A stretch of DNA of 64,000 nucleotides from Brassica napus (Eukaryota > Streptophyta > Magnoliopsida > Brassicales > Brassicaceae). The DNA lies in the NCBI RefSeq assembly GCF_020379485.1, contig NC_063452.1, positions 31,519,608 through 31,583,607 of the forward strand, in the 5' to 3' direction. Each line of letters begins with the position of its first letter. Position 1 is the first letter of the stretch. Made by a program: the position numbers and the translations under genes. The notes below the pieces were generated by a model. That model did no database searches, was not told where the DNA came from, and was given only the letters and a program-made list of their open reading frames with translations. Below are positions 19,440 through 31,436 of this stretch, one piece after another.

Positions 19440-21032
19440 AAAAACAACGCTAGGTTGGACGCCGTCGAAGTAGTCCGAGTTTCTCCTACTCGCTAACTCT
19501 GCCTCATCCTCCGCCAAACGGGATGTGGAATCCCGCTTTCCTGTCGTCTAATCTCCAACACCCTCTAGATTTGTGGGTTTCCAACCGCCAAAACGTCGAG
19601 AAGACTTTCAAGGAATTCCAAGCGAGTCTGCGTCTCAGTCAAATCAGTTTGCATCTGAGACGTCTCCTCTTCCCGTCTCTAAGAATAGGACGATCTCGCC
19701 CTTGTGACATCGTTGATGTATCCTATTCCCAACATCCGTCTCTTTTTTTAGTGACAGCCTTGAAAATAAAGAAAACATTAATTTAAATTTTATCTAGTTA
19801 TTAAATATTAAAAATAATTAAAGTAAATAGATTACCTCTTCAAAGATGTTGTCCACCTCATGTGTGGACAACGTGACGGGTAACCTGCATCTTGTTCTAT
19901 TCAATCTGATAAGCCACGTTGTGGCAGATTATTTTTGAGTTAGGATCCACAAAAATCACACTCATCACTGGTTGGTATGCTTGAATAGTTCAGTTAGAAG
20001 GTAGGAGTCTTGTCTTCCTGGCCTAAAAATAGATAGAAGTAAAAATATAATTAAAATAAAAGGCATGAAATTATATTCTATGGAAACATTTACAGTCTCT
20101 AGATGGATACCGTCGTGGGAATTTTGCCCGGTAGTGTGAAGCATCGGTAAACTACCGTGCTTACCCCGGCCTACAGAAAGTGGAGCACTGCAAGGTGATT
20201 CAGACCAAGTGGACGTCGTCTAATACACGATGAACCCATCCCATACGTTCTTTGTGATGGTGGTGGGCTTCCCCTCATAACAGTGGATCTCCAATTGGTC
20301 CTTCAAGTCTGAGACAGTGTCTGTTAAGCAGGTCTTTTACTTTTGCAACAAACTCCGCCTTCACCCTCCCATTGATCGCTAAAGTCCAATGTCATTTTTT
20401 CTAAAACAAACAAATTTAACAATAATATTAGGATAATTAATTAAATTAACTGTTTGGAAAATTAAAAAAAAAAACTAATCGCAAAATATTTGAACCACGT
20501 GGTCCTAATGTCCTCCGGTGTCAAAGTCCAGTTCGGATGGGGCTCGATAAAATACCTTTTAAGGGTGTCAGAAATGCTCCGTCCAACACGATTGTCAAGT
20601 CCTACCCTAAAAGTTAGTAGTAAAAACGTTAATACTGTAGAACTTAATTATGTAAACTATAAAATTAATGGAGCAAAATACGTACCAGAAAGTTCATGGT
20701 CGATCGGGGTCCAAAATATCTAAACCTTCTCATCCAGTCTGGGCAAGAAGATCCTAGACGGTATATCATAAGGTGCACCTGGCGCATCAGCAAATCCGGA
20801 TGAACTCCGGCCGCAGGGGCAGGGGCGCATCGTCTGGTGCAGCAGGAAGAGGCATCAGTGGTGCAATGGGAGCAGCCGGAGGAGGCATCCGAGGTGCAGA
20901 AGGAGAATGCATCCGGGAACTCTCTGCGAGTCGGGGACTATGTCCGGATCCGAAGAAGACGAGGGGCTGAACAAGATGGCAAAACGCCTGTGCCATTTGC
21001 CTCGCTGTAATGGGGTCGTTTCCTATGAGCAA
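19440..21032 (-). pseudogene. TNPA-like gene remnant of the reversed CACTA element
   Basis: Exon order on the minus strand matches TNPA of the tandem units. The proline/alanine-rich exon is at 21032-20780 (RMPPPAAPIAPLMPLPAAP). The third exon, at about 20600-20485, gives SISDTLKRYFIEPHPNWTL then TPEDIRTTWFKYFA, parallel to DTIKGYFSMAHPNWSKTP and VRKTWFKIYA. The fourth exon at about 20390-20150 is readable as INGRVKAEFVAKVKDLLNR but has a stop. The last exon at about 19760-19450 begins AVTKKRDG with a lost base. The frame is broken, so no protein is expected. Confidence 0.65.
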
Positions 21033-21224
21033 TCTAAAAAAAAAGTTCCAATCTGTTTAAATACCGCAACCTAATTTATGAATTCCATACCCTAATCTAT
21101 AAATTTCATAACCTATTCTAGTTCTGTTACCTAAAATAATCACCTAAACTAACAAGCTAAACTTACTTTTTGGATGGTGGTGGGGAATGATTAGAGAGGG
21201 CGAGAAGAGGATAAGGGGTGCGAA

Positions 21225-21440
21225 ATGGTTGAGAAATAGTTTTTGTCGTAAACGCCTCATAAGAATATACCAGGCCCCGGGTTTTTGGATTATGAGGAAT
21301 TTACCAAGATCCGCGTTTTTATTACGAGGAAGTCATGAAGAATGCCTTTTACGATGAATTTACGAGATTACGATGAATTCACCTGGACTTGCGTTTATGT
21401 ATTACGAAGAATTTACGAGCATAATACCTGAATCCCTAAA
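21225..21440. repeat. Internal TACGAGGAA/TACGATGAATTT motif cluster
   Basis: The words GTCGTAAACG, ATTACGAGGAAG, TACGATGAATTTACGAG, TACGATGAATTC and ATTACGAAGAATTTACGAG lie between the TNPA- and TNPD-like parts. Equivalent motifs occupy the same inter-gene position in the tandem CACTA units. Confidence 0.6.
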
Positions 21441-21594
21441 AAATGAATCCCTAAACCCCAAGTCTCTTACCAATATCCCTGAATATTATCCCTTTTACCC
21501 CATTTTCCTTAAACCCTAAACCCCAACTAAGCCCTCTAGCCCCTTAACATGTATCATAATCAAACAACATACATATGCATTAAGTATTAAATAG

Positions 21595-22985
21595 ATTTAT
21601 ATACATATGAAAACCAAATAAAAAAACATATTCAGATTCATCATTCGATTTATCATCATCACTACAATGATCACTTTCATCAAATTCGTCTTCACATGCT
21701 TCATCCATCATATCGTTTATGTAGGTCAATAAGAAGGATGTCATCAGTTTGTTGTTCATGTACATCAACTTCATTATTACTCGCTTCTTGATGTCGAGAA
21801 GATCTTCAAATTCACGGTTATGCAGGTCAATAAGAAGGATGTCATCAGTTTGTTGTTTATGTACATCAACTTCATTATTACTCATTTCATGATGTAAAGG
21901 TGGTTCTTCTCCAACGACTATGCAGCCACGAGGTGTAACTTTGATAGCAGATAACCAAGTAATTCTGGAATCTATGAGCCGAGGGTATGGAATGAAGATA
22001 ACTTGATCGGCTTGCGAAGCTAAGATGAAAGGCTTGAAATTGTTGTAGATTCTTCCAGAACTGAGATCAACCACACCGAATTTGTTAAACCGAAAATTTA
22101 TGTTCACAACGTGGTCAAATCAGTCACATTTGAAGAGGATGTAAAATCTTTTAAAACTCAGTTGTACCTTTTACACAACAGCTTCAGTAACTCTGGAAAT
22201 TCTACTTCAATCATCTCCTACAAGATCCCGTAAAATTATGCTCTACCTTTCACACATATTATGTAGTTACTTGTTCCCCCCCCCCCCCCTTCTCCCATAC
22301 TGGTATGCATGAAAATTAAAACCTTGTGTTGAATACATAGGTGAAGTGGTGGCCTTTGAAAACAGACCTTGCACCAATTCGTGAAACCATGGGGCGTAAT
22401 ATGGATCGCAATAATCAACCTACAAAAATAAAGTAACAACGTTAAATTCATATTATATTAAATATCGAGAAGTATGGCCTTAATATTTGAAGGAGATATA
22501 TAGTACCTAATTTCAACCACTTAACAAATTGTTGATCTTTCCGTTGGTCCAACTCCGTTGTGGATATTCCTGGTATTGCTTCTTCAACTTGATTAACAAA
22601 TCAGCTGCAAAATCACAATTTATAATTAACATACACTTTGCAATTAGTTCGATATATGTAATACACTTCAACAATATTTACCTTTCAAATGAAAACATTA
22701 ATGTACCTCATAATTGAGAAGAATATAAGTGTGGGCAGTATGTCTGTCCTCTTCACTCGATCACTAAACTTCTTTCAATTCTCACCCAACAGTCCAATTT
22801 GGCAAAGATGTCCAGAACACCATCAACTGCATATTTTGAACACCGTCCTCCCCTTTATAGGTTCTTCTAGTCAAAATATCAGTTAGTTCCTTCCATACCA
22901 TGAACTCTTTATTATTTGTTTTCCATTTTACCCAAAGGTAGGAGGTAAACGAGGCCCAGAAGCCGAAAGTCATCTAAGAAGGAAG
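21595..22985 (-). pseudogene. TNPD transposase remnant (DUF4216, DUF4218 C-terminal part)
   Basis: The last exon (about 22430-21595) matches the DUF4216 exon of the tandem units: NKFGVVDLSSGRIYNNFKPF, ILASQADQVIFIPYPR, AIKVTPRG. It then has an acidic tail in which a ~105 bp block (ILLIDLHN.../VDVHKQQTDD) is tandemly duplicated (21715-21890). The exon 3 equivalent (about 22605-22507) reads QVEEAIPGISTTELDQRKDQ. Exon 2 remnants at 22985-22683 include SFTSYLWVKW (for HFTSYYFASK), VLDIFAKL (for VPDIFSQI) and AHTYILLN. Several stops and a C-run (22277-22288) break the frame. Confidence 0.7.
22277..22288. repeat. Homopolymer C run
   Basis: About a dozen consecutive C lie inside the decayed DUF4216 exon. 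The run length is prone to sequencing or replication error and disturbs the frame. Confidence 0.8.
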
Positions 22986-22990
22986 AAAGT

Positions 22991-24320
22991 CAGCGTCTTA
23001 CTCTAAGCATGAGGACTGACTTCCTGGATTAATTATCCCAAAAGTTTGGCCCTTATCATTTAATTTCATTAGCGAAGTTGGAAGAACACTTGTACATTAT
23101 GGTCAATCAGAGTCATACCTTCTCAGCACTTCTCAGCAAGTGTGTGGTTAGTATGAGCAGGACGTCGCTTCTGAAAAGTTCCTTGGGTTATCATTTCATG
23201 TACAGTGTGGTAACTTGGTAGTAGGTATTGCATTGCACAAAGATAAAAGAATATCCAAACTTTTCTTCTTACCATGCTACTTTGTCGGTGGCTGTTTGAG
23301 ACCAAGGCGACTCTATGGGAGTCCTTTCTCTTCTACTAGCCTTACATGGGAAGATATCTTGGTCGACTATTTCCACATCGATGACATCTTGCTTGAAGAA
23401 CAGACAAAGAACTTCAGAGAAATCGAACAATACACAGTGCCTGATACGAAAAATAAATTGAAAGCAAAGAACATGTAGAGACAGAAAATATCTTTAAACG
23501 CGGAGAGAAGTAAAAACATTAAAGTGAGATAACCTATTTATACTAGAAGGGCGCAACTACCAAAAACGGCATCATCATTAGGCATATTGGGCCTAGGGCG
23601 CCACCTCTTTTCCACTTTTCTGATTAAATCAGCTCCCGGTTTAAAATAAGAGATGGATTGATCAAACCAAGTCCAAATTAGAATGGTACCACAATAAAAC
23701 GGGTTAAATCAGACTTTGGAAACCATTGATTCCGTCGAGTAAGAGGACAATCTGACCATCTGCTTTCGCCTCACCAAATTTTCCAAGGCAAAAGCTCCTC
23801 GCCGAATGAATGACAATTATGCTTGTCACGACTCACTCCAAACGCTTTGCCAAGTGAATGACAGTCGCACTCGTCACGATTCACTCAAACTGCTAGGAAA
23901 CATCCCACCACGTTCACTCCAAAGCGAACCGAGCTCTTTATTCTCAAGACCTACTATCACAAATTCACTGAGATCGACAACATCTCTCACAAGTGAACTG
24001 GGAGAACTTTCTGTTGGAGAGGGATTGCATCTTTCAACAAGATCCATCAAACAAACGAGCTCAACCCGAAAGCCCGGCCCAGCAGCTCGGCCCGAAGCTC
24101 AATGACCAAAAATTCGGCATAAAGACTCGGCTTAAGCGTTCGGCCCAGCTTATTATGTCAAACCGACTTAAGGGCATTCAGACATCACGATAAAGATTGA
24201 CAGCTAGAACTAGGGTTTCCTTTATTTAGCTTTATTTTTGCAGACTTGTGTTTTTCCGGCTTATTCGCGCCCAATGCTGTCTTTTTTTCTCTCTTGTTCA
24301 TACTATCATTGTAACATCTC
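22991..24320. other. Unassigned region, partly LTR-like
   Basis: An open frame at 23215-23478 (+) (VDYFHIDDILLEEQTKNFRE) shows no known domain. At 23805-23890 the block AATGACAATTATGCTTGTCACGA is repeated in altered form (AATGACAGTCGCACTCGTCACGA). From about 24190 to 24350 the sequence AGGGTTTCCTTTATTTAGC, TTGTTCATACTATCATTGTA and a CAATAAAA signal resemble the R/U5 part of a gypsy-type LTR. No matching second LTR is in the window, so this stays a guess. Confidence 0.3.
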
Positions 24321-24326
24321 TTTTAT

Positions 24327-25029
24327 TTGATCAATAAAATTTCTAAAATAATCCACAATCGAGTTTGTTCATCTCCTTATAGCCGACCAAACTCAGATGC
24401 AACACTCTCTGAAACTTGGCGTCGAAGGAAATCTCCCAATGAATGCATTGTTAAGGAGCGAGAAAGAGTTCAAGCTGCGATGTCGACCAAGTATACTTCA
24501 CGTTGGGAGAAATTCAAACAGTACATGACTGAGCACGAGGTGGTGAACAAGCTACCTGAACTGAAATTGTGTAGAGAGGCTGATTGCCAAGGGATAGAAT
24601 CTTTCTCCTGAGGTAATGGAACGGCTGGAATGCGATGAAGCTCATTTTGACGAAGATATTGAGGATATAGACGTCATCAAGATCGCAGATCAGGATCTCC
24701 CCAATTCTCCCCTTACTCAACCTCTTGTGGATCAACCTCTCGAATCTCCAGTTTCAAGTCTTCCCGTGATAAACTAGTGTGACTCAAACGCTTGTACAAT
24801 CTCTTATGTAGCTTTGAAATCAGACCCAACAAACTCGATCGCTACATACGAGACTCAGGAGTCGAACACCGCCACACTGAATATTGAAAACAGTGAAGAA
24901 GTTCGCAGCCAAGCCACGAATATTCCTGAAGTTATAGTCAGGGAATTCTCCTTCGCTCTGGAGCCAATTTTTAAGTTGCTTGTTTATTATTTTTCTTTTG
25001 TAATTATGAACACGCCCACGGAGCTGTAG
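24327..25029 (+). other. Possible retroelement ORF remnant, unidentified
   Basis: A frame reads SRPNSDATLSETWRRRKS, VKERERVQAAMSTKYTSRWE and LKLCREADCQGIESFS to a stop near 24611. The sequence continues in another frame as SPEVMERLECDEAHFDEDIE and DIDVIKIADQDLPNSPLTQ to 24777, and in a third as 24814-25029. The run of coding-like frames with acidic composition, after an LTR-like stretch, suggests a decayed retrotransposon polyprotein start. No diagnostic motif is visible. Confidence 0.3.
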
Positions 25030-25453
25030 GATCAGTATAGTAAGATATTATTATTACTTTTATATATTCCCAAAGTTTATCATCTTGTCAAAAGTTTCTT
25101 TGAAATTTAAGAAATTAAACTGATACAACTAGCTAGAAATTATGGTCAAAGTAATGTCTTCAAGCATTTACATAATCTATACTACATAAGCCAATAGGCT
25201 GAAGAGTCAGATATCTGAATAAAGATATAATACAGTAGCTAGACAAAGCACTTAATAAAAAGGGAATGAGAGAGACTAGAGAGAAAGAATTTCGAATCCA
25301 CAACAAAGTGATAAACCAATCAAAGCCAGAGTTAGCGGTTTAATACCCTGTGATGTCTCCAAAGCGATCTTCTTCTTTAGCTCGAGCACATAAACACCTT
25401 AAAAACCCCGGAATGCAACAGTATAGTGCTGCTCATCAATGTATTTCCAGTCT
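25030..25453. other. 3' flank of the TVP38-like gene, nothing recognised
   Basis: This is AT-rich sequence that would contain the 3' UTR of the minus-strand gene. No other feature is supported. Confidence 0.4.
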
Positions 25454-26755
25454 TTATTCATATACTCTCTTTCTCTTTAGCAGAGCAGGGAATATGGAGA
25501 TGGATCCAATGAGGAATAACACTGACAAAGTCTTGAAATCATACAGATCTTTCACTGACTTGAGATCTCCAAGAGCCAGACCAGCCTGTATACATGAAGT
25601 GAATATATGGCATGAGCCTCTTACAATGTCACATAACCGCAACAAGAGATCAAAACGTAGATACTCACTCTAACGGTGATGTACGAAGCTGGCATAAGAC
25701 CGACTAGAGTCGCTAAAAAGAAGACGTGAAAAGGTATGTCAACGATCGGAGAAGACAAATTGATGAAGAGGTTTGGAAGTGTCGGTGTTATCCTTAAGAA
25801 TAGCATGTAGTTTAGTAGCTTATCTCTTCTTTTCCCAATCTGTCCAAAACAATATCAAGGCAGTAAATTCATAATAACAAGAGATTTTATTAAAACTAGT
25901 TAAGCACATAGGAGAAGTTACCTCGGCTTGGAAAAACCTCAACTTCTCAGGCCACAGCCAGCAAACCAGAGGCCTTCCGACCAATTTTGATAAGAAGAAA
26001 CAAGAGCAGGCTCCAGCAGTTGCATTGAGGACGACAAGAACAAAACCTCTAACCACACCGAAAAGGGCTCCGGCAAGTAATGACATAAAGATTGTTCCAG
26101 GTATCATGAAGGTTTGCATAAAGATATATGTGGAACAATAACCTAAAATGAATCTTGCTGGATACTCACTTGCATAAGACCCAAGATTATCTCTGCAAAA
26201 TATTGTCCAAGGAACATGACATACATTAGCAAAAGCTTTCTCCATTAAGCTAATTCTTTGTTCTCTAAACCAACTTTTGACATCTTGGGAAAGATCAAAA
26301 CTTTCAATCTCGGGTTTGAAACAAACAAAAAAAAAAAAAAAAAAAAAGCTAATCACTTTTGAGTTTCCCTTACATCAACTTTTCAAGATCATGTCTCTGA
26401 GCTGATATGCTATTCTCTAAACCAAATGTATGCATCTTATAAAGATCAGAACTTGAAGAGAATCAGATTCAATAGACGTTACAGAAAAAGCTAGATCTCA
26501 CTTGAGCAATCGGAGATCGGAGATGGTTCTAGGAAGTTTGAGCTTGCCGTATTCAGCGGCCGGCATAGTAAGGTAAATACAGAGAAGTCCGGTGGTGAAG
26601 ACGAGGAAGACGGTGAAAAACACGACGAATTCCCAACGTGAAAGAGGAAAGCGTTCCGATTTGGTGCGTTTCGAGGAAGAAGCGGCGGCGCTTTCTTCGT
26701 CCTTCACGACTAGCTTTCCGCCGCTGTCACCGGTTAAGTTCCGAGGAGCTGCCAT
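25454..26755 (-). CDS. TVP38/TMEM64 family (SNARE-associated Golgi, DedA-like) membrane protein
   Basis: Four exons are joined by GT/AG introns: 26755-26502, 26192-25922, 25839-25669 and 25585-25454, total 828 nt, 275 aa. The start MAAPRNLTGDSGG was chosen over the longer frame (MVYTPV...) because it begins a typical cytosolic N-terminus. TM1 is at about 43-63 (WEFVVFFTVFLVFTTGLLCIY). The SNARE_assoc domain follows with FMQTFMIPGTIFMSLLAGAL then FGVVRGFVLVVLNATAGACS and the re-entrant region FLRITPTLPNLFINLSSPIV. A last TM is LSVLFLIGSISIFPALL, then basic KRKRVYE, which resembles an ER/Golgi-retention type tail. DedA-fold relatives act as lipid scramblases or in vesicle traffic; the exact substrate here is unknown. 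The gene is intact and very close to an Arabidopsis homologue. Confidence 0.88.
26326..26346. repeat. Poly-A run in intron 1 of the TVP38-like gene
   Basis: A run of about 20 A (plus strand) lies within the first intron. It has no other meaning that I can support. Confidence 0.8.
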
Positions 26756-26930
26756 TACTGTAAGCTCTCTCCCCTTCACAAAACCAAATTCCAAAGAATT
26801 GAATTTGACGAATGTTTTTAGCTTTTCTTCTTTTGTGTTTCCTTTTCTCACATTTACATTTGTTGGAAAAGCTTTAATTTCAGACGCAACTGGAGTATAT
26901 ACCATATATATATCTCTTCGAAACGTATAG

Positions 26931-28678
26931 TTTACTATAGTATTATTTGTAACTTGTCAAAAGGCAATCATGGTAAACTACCTACAAGGTATGTGATACT
27001 GATTGAAAAACTTCACCAGTAACATTTCATGATGTAGATCTTCTTGTAACATATAAACCGATGGACAGTTATGTATGTACGACATCTTTATTGACAAATT
27101 CTTTTCATAGCATATAGTTACAACAAACGGCTCTACATTGCAATGCTTTTCAAAACAGGTCCAATCTCATATACATCAAATGCTTTATCAACTCTAATTA
27201 CGAGAATCTTTCATTGATCTAACAGATATATAGTAGTGGTGGTGGGTGTAGAACTAGCTCAAGAACACCAACTGATGGAACGTTTTGATGCATGCCACCA
27301 TCATGACATACATCTGTACCAGCATGGTCCTCTCTAAATTGGTTAACAATGCAGCATGTCAAAGATTTACTCTGCTCTATGAACTAGAGGTGGGGAAACC
27401 TAATGAGCATGATGAATGATAGCTTTATCTACTTTATGAGTAATCCGATGAGAAAACTCATGCGCTGCTACCCAAGCAGCCTCATGAATAGCTACTCGGG
27501 AAGCATCTTAGGAATCTTGAGCAGTTTGCATGGATGCTTCCTAAGCAATATATATTATTCCATCTTAATCCATCTACTGAGAAACTAGTTGAATAACTTT
27601 GGTCAGTTGCCTTCGGCGTAAGTGCTTTCAGCTATGACTTCACAATAAGCAGCTCTAGTTGAAATCTTGGTGGTTTAAGAAGGGGTGGCATTAGCTTTCC
27701 TCAGTGCCATTTTAAAATGTATTGATTAGAATTTTCATAACCCGAGAAAAGACTAAGTTCATGGAATGTTATTAAATAAAATGTGCTCTTTTATTTTGTT
27801 TTCAAAAAAATTCTCAATCCTTAAAATCATGTTGAAAACTAACCACTATATTACCAAACGGCCTCCAAGGTAAGGATCAGAATAGCAACCCGCTATGATA
27901 TCAAAGTGTTAACACATGTCTCATTTTCTGTCTAGAACGGCATGCAACTGACTCTAACTTCTAATTCAAGTAAATCCAATTTTATGAAGTTCTACATTAA
28001 ATAGTTAAAGCATGTTTAAGTTATTCAGTAACTCCAATAAGTTCTTTGGCCAAAACAAACAAAATTAAAAGTCGAAGAAAAATAAAGTAGAGGTTGTAAA
28101 ACAAAACGGAAGAAAGTACCTAAACAACACCGGTCAGTCTAGACTTCTAACAACTCGTTAGTCTAACTTGAAATGAAAATATGAGGAGTAAGAATCCGAA
28201 GAGTCACTCATTTCTGAGAAGATGCTAATTCCCAAGTCCATGGACTCGGTCATAACACTCCAACTCGATAATCTAGCTCTAACATATATCAAACACGGCA
28301 CATAATGCACCCAAGCATCCCAAAAAATGGTCATAGTTTAGAGTTTAGCAGTTTCTCACTCCAATAGATCTAGTCTTCCTCCTATAGTCTTCATGTACAG
28401 GAAAATGACCCACACACATCGTCCACTCAGACGCTTAATGATCTCAAGACTACAGCGAAATAAATAGACGAAGTTGCTTGTGCCCCTACACACAAACCCC
28501 ATGATACATAAGTCTTCCATGTATCATGCTTCTCAGAAAACTTGTCTACGAATCTAAATATATAAACCTTGCAACATGTGCATCACTCAATAGTTTAATC
28601 CTCTAAATTGGTTTTCGGTTTAAAAAGAATTAAAAGGATAAAAGTAGGTTAACTCCAAGCAGATACAATTCATGTTGA
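26931..28678. other. Upstream/intergenic region without recognised gene
   Basis: No ORF with a known motif is visible. On the minus strand at about 27540-27410 a short frame reads HEAAWVAAHEFSHR then ITHKVDKAIIHHAH, which looks like part of an RNase H or LINE-type C-terminus, but it is too short to call. 28100-28620 is unassigned. Confidence 0.35.
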
Positions 28679-29179
28679 TGTTGGGGTCAAAATCGGCCAC
28701 GACGAAATCAACGGCTACAATCTCCCATTAAAATATGTCTTAAACAAATATGAGCCAGAAATGTCGAAGAGACTACACCGCATAAGCCGGGTCTATTTGA
28801 ATAAGGATATAAGAACAAAATTCCGTGAATTTCATCCCGCACAACGAATGAAAGAGCTTCTATCCAAATATCAAAACGGTCGGAAAAAATTTCTTGCGGA
28901 AGGTTATTGCAATAAATGACGAACTTTACGAAATAATCTTCCATAAAACAAAGATCGGAAAGTTTTCACGGAAGAACTTTATAAGAAAGCTTGTTAGATA
29001 ATCTTCCACAAAACAATTTTCAGAAAATATTTACGGAAAACTTGGATAAAGCAAACAAAATAGTTCCAAAAGTATACGAAAACATCCACGGATGGAATAA
29101 GTACAGAAGGAAGGCATCACCGCCCTTCATGAAATCAATGTCGCCATTCTCAATCCCTCTCCTCAGACCATGTCGCCCA

Positions 29180-29218
29180 ACTCCTCTCTCTCTCTCTCTC
29201 TCTCTCTCCCTCTCTATC

Positions 29219-29264
<46 letters not shown>

Positions 29265-29265
29265 C
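29180..29265. repeat. (TC)n microsatellite
   Basis: Almost uninterrupted TC dinucleotides with a few CCC and TAT interruptions. Apparent Ser-Leu reading frames across it are artefacts. Confidence 0.95.
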
Positions 29266-30336
29266 TTAAATCTAATTGAGTTGCCGCTCGATAATGAAAG
29301 ACGAAGAAGACACAAAAAGGTTTTGTTGATTTCGGACACTAGGGACAATAATGTAATTAAAGTCTGGAGGGAGGTTTACTGATATTTGGTTAGTTTAAGA
29401 GTTTTATAAAATGTTTTCAAAAAGTTTTTATTGAGTCAAGAAGGGGATAATGAACTTTTTCAATTTCACTTATTATCTAACCCTTCTCTAACACCACTCT
29501 TAGATTTATTGATTGTAGAGTATATTAGAGATACTAAAGTGGATCACCTGCCAAATATCCACACTTGCTGAGAATGTTTGAAGGAACCAAAGCTAACCTC
29601 AAACCTAATTGAGCTTAATCTGCTTGTCATGGGGCTGTGGGAACCGAAATTCGCACCGCCGATTTTAATGAATGGAGGAAAGCAAAGAAAACTCTACTTT
29701 CCTTGATCTCTGAATTCTGTGCAAGTGCCAACGACAAGTGACCAAATAAATGCGGAAAATACAGAAAGATAACAAAACGAATATAGAAAAAGTAGATCTC
29801 TATTTCGAATCAGCGTAAGAGCGTTGCGAACATTACATAAGATTATTAAAGCTTTGGCCGCAAGAGCTGTTAGCGAGTTCCCTAGTTCTAGCCACCTAAA
29901 ACCTTAAATCTAATTGAGTTGCCGCTCGATAACAAAAGACGAAGAAGACACAAAAAGGTTTTGTTCACTTCAGACACTAGGGACAATGTACTTTAAGTCT
30001 GGAGGGAGGTTTACTGATATTTAGTTGATTTAATAGTTTTATAAAATGTTTTCAAAAAGTTTTTATTGAGTCAAGAAGGGAATAATGAACTTTTTCAATT
30101 TCATTTATTATCTAACCCTTCTCTAACACCACTCTTAGATTTATTGATTGTAGAGTGTATTAGAGATACTATAGTGGATCACCTGCCAAATATTCACACG
30201 TGCTGAGAATGTTTGAAGGAACCAAAGCTAACCTCAAACCTATTTGAGCTTAATCAGCTTGTCTTGGGGCTTGGTACACATTGGATCGGATTCCTCATGC
30301 AAGTCTGGAAAGTAAAAGTCTGTGTGTTTCTGATCC

Positions 30337-30340
<4 letters not shown>

Positions 30341-30391
<51 letters not shown>

Positions 30392-30570
30392 ACTCTCCAA
30401 ACAATGTCGCTCAACTCCCTCTCTCTAGAGACCATATGGCCATTCTCTCTGACTCTCTAGAGACCATGTCACCATTCTCTCTCTCCTTACACCATGTCGC
30501 CCAACTCCATCTCTCCAGGGACCATGTCGCCATTCTCTCTCTCTCTCTCTCCTCAGACCATGTCGCCCAA
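30341..30570. repeat. (CT)n tract plus ACCATGTCGCC minisatellite
   Basis: (CT)n at 30341-30388 is followed by units of about 30-45 bp containing CTCTAGAGACCATGTCGCC or similar, to 30570. Related copies are at 31440-31600, 33000-33130 and 29135-29180. Confidence 0.85.
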
Positions 30571-31258
30571 CAGTGGGAACCGAAATTCGCACCGCCGATT
30601 TTAATGAATGGAGGAAAGCAAAGAAAACTCTACTTTCCTTGAGCTCCGAATTCTGTGCAAGAGCCAACGACAAGTGACCAAATAAATGCGGAAAATATAG
30701 AAAGATAACAAAACGAATATAGAAAAAGTAGATCTCTATTTCGAATCAGCGTAAGAGCGTTGTGATCATTACATAAGATTATTAAAGCTTCGGCCGCAAG
30801 ATCTGTCAGCGAGTTCCATAGTTCTAGGCACCTAAAACCTTAATTCTAATTGAGTTGCCGCTCGATAACAAAAGACGAAGAAGACACAAAAAGATTTTGT
30901 TCACTTCAGACACTAGGGACAGTGTACTTTAAGTCTGGAGAGAGGTTTACTGATATTTAGTTGATTTAATAGTCTTATAAAATGTTTTCAAAAAGTTTTT
31001 ATTGAATCAAGAAGGGGATAATGAACTTTTTCAATTTCATTTATTATCTAACCCTTCTCTAACACCACTCTTAGATTTATTGATTGTAGAGGGTATTAGA
31101 GATACTAAAGTGGATCCACACGTGCTGAGAATGTTTGAAGGAACCAAAGCTAAGCTCAAACCTATTTGAGCTTAATCAGCTTGTCTTGGGGCTTGGTACA
31201 CATTAGATCGGATTCCTCATGCAAGTCTGGAACGTAAAAGTCTGTGTGTTTCTGATTC

Positions 31259-31436
<178 letters not shown>

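Larger units (their letters stand above)
18875..22990 (-). mobile_element. Old CACTA (En/Spm) element, reverse orientation, 5' truncated
   Basis: The left end is CACTACAAGAAAACATAGGC, the same terminus class as the array at 34696-64000. The interior reads on the minus strand in the order expected for such an element: 3' end at 18875, TNPA-like exons (19440-21032), inter-gene region with TTACGAGGAA/TACGATGAATTT motifs (21230-21430), then TNPD exons 4, 3 and 2 (21595-22985). The TNPD 5' part and the other terminus are missing; homology stops near 22990. Stops and frameshifts occur in most exons. It is a distant relative of the tandem units, and it shows that a normal 3' end of this family does carry the CACTA terminus. 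Confidence 0.8.

Noticed and set aside
26756..26905. N-terminal extension MVYTPVASEIKAF of the TVP38-like protein
   Set aside because: It is probably 5' UTR read in frame. The start MAAPRNLTGD is typical for the family, though this cannot be proven without transcript data.
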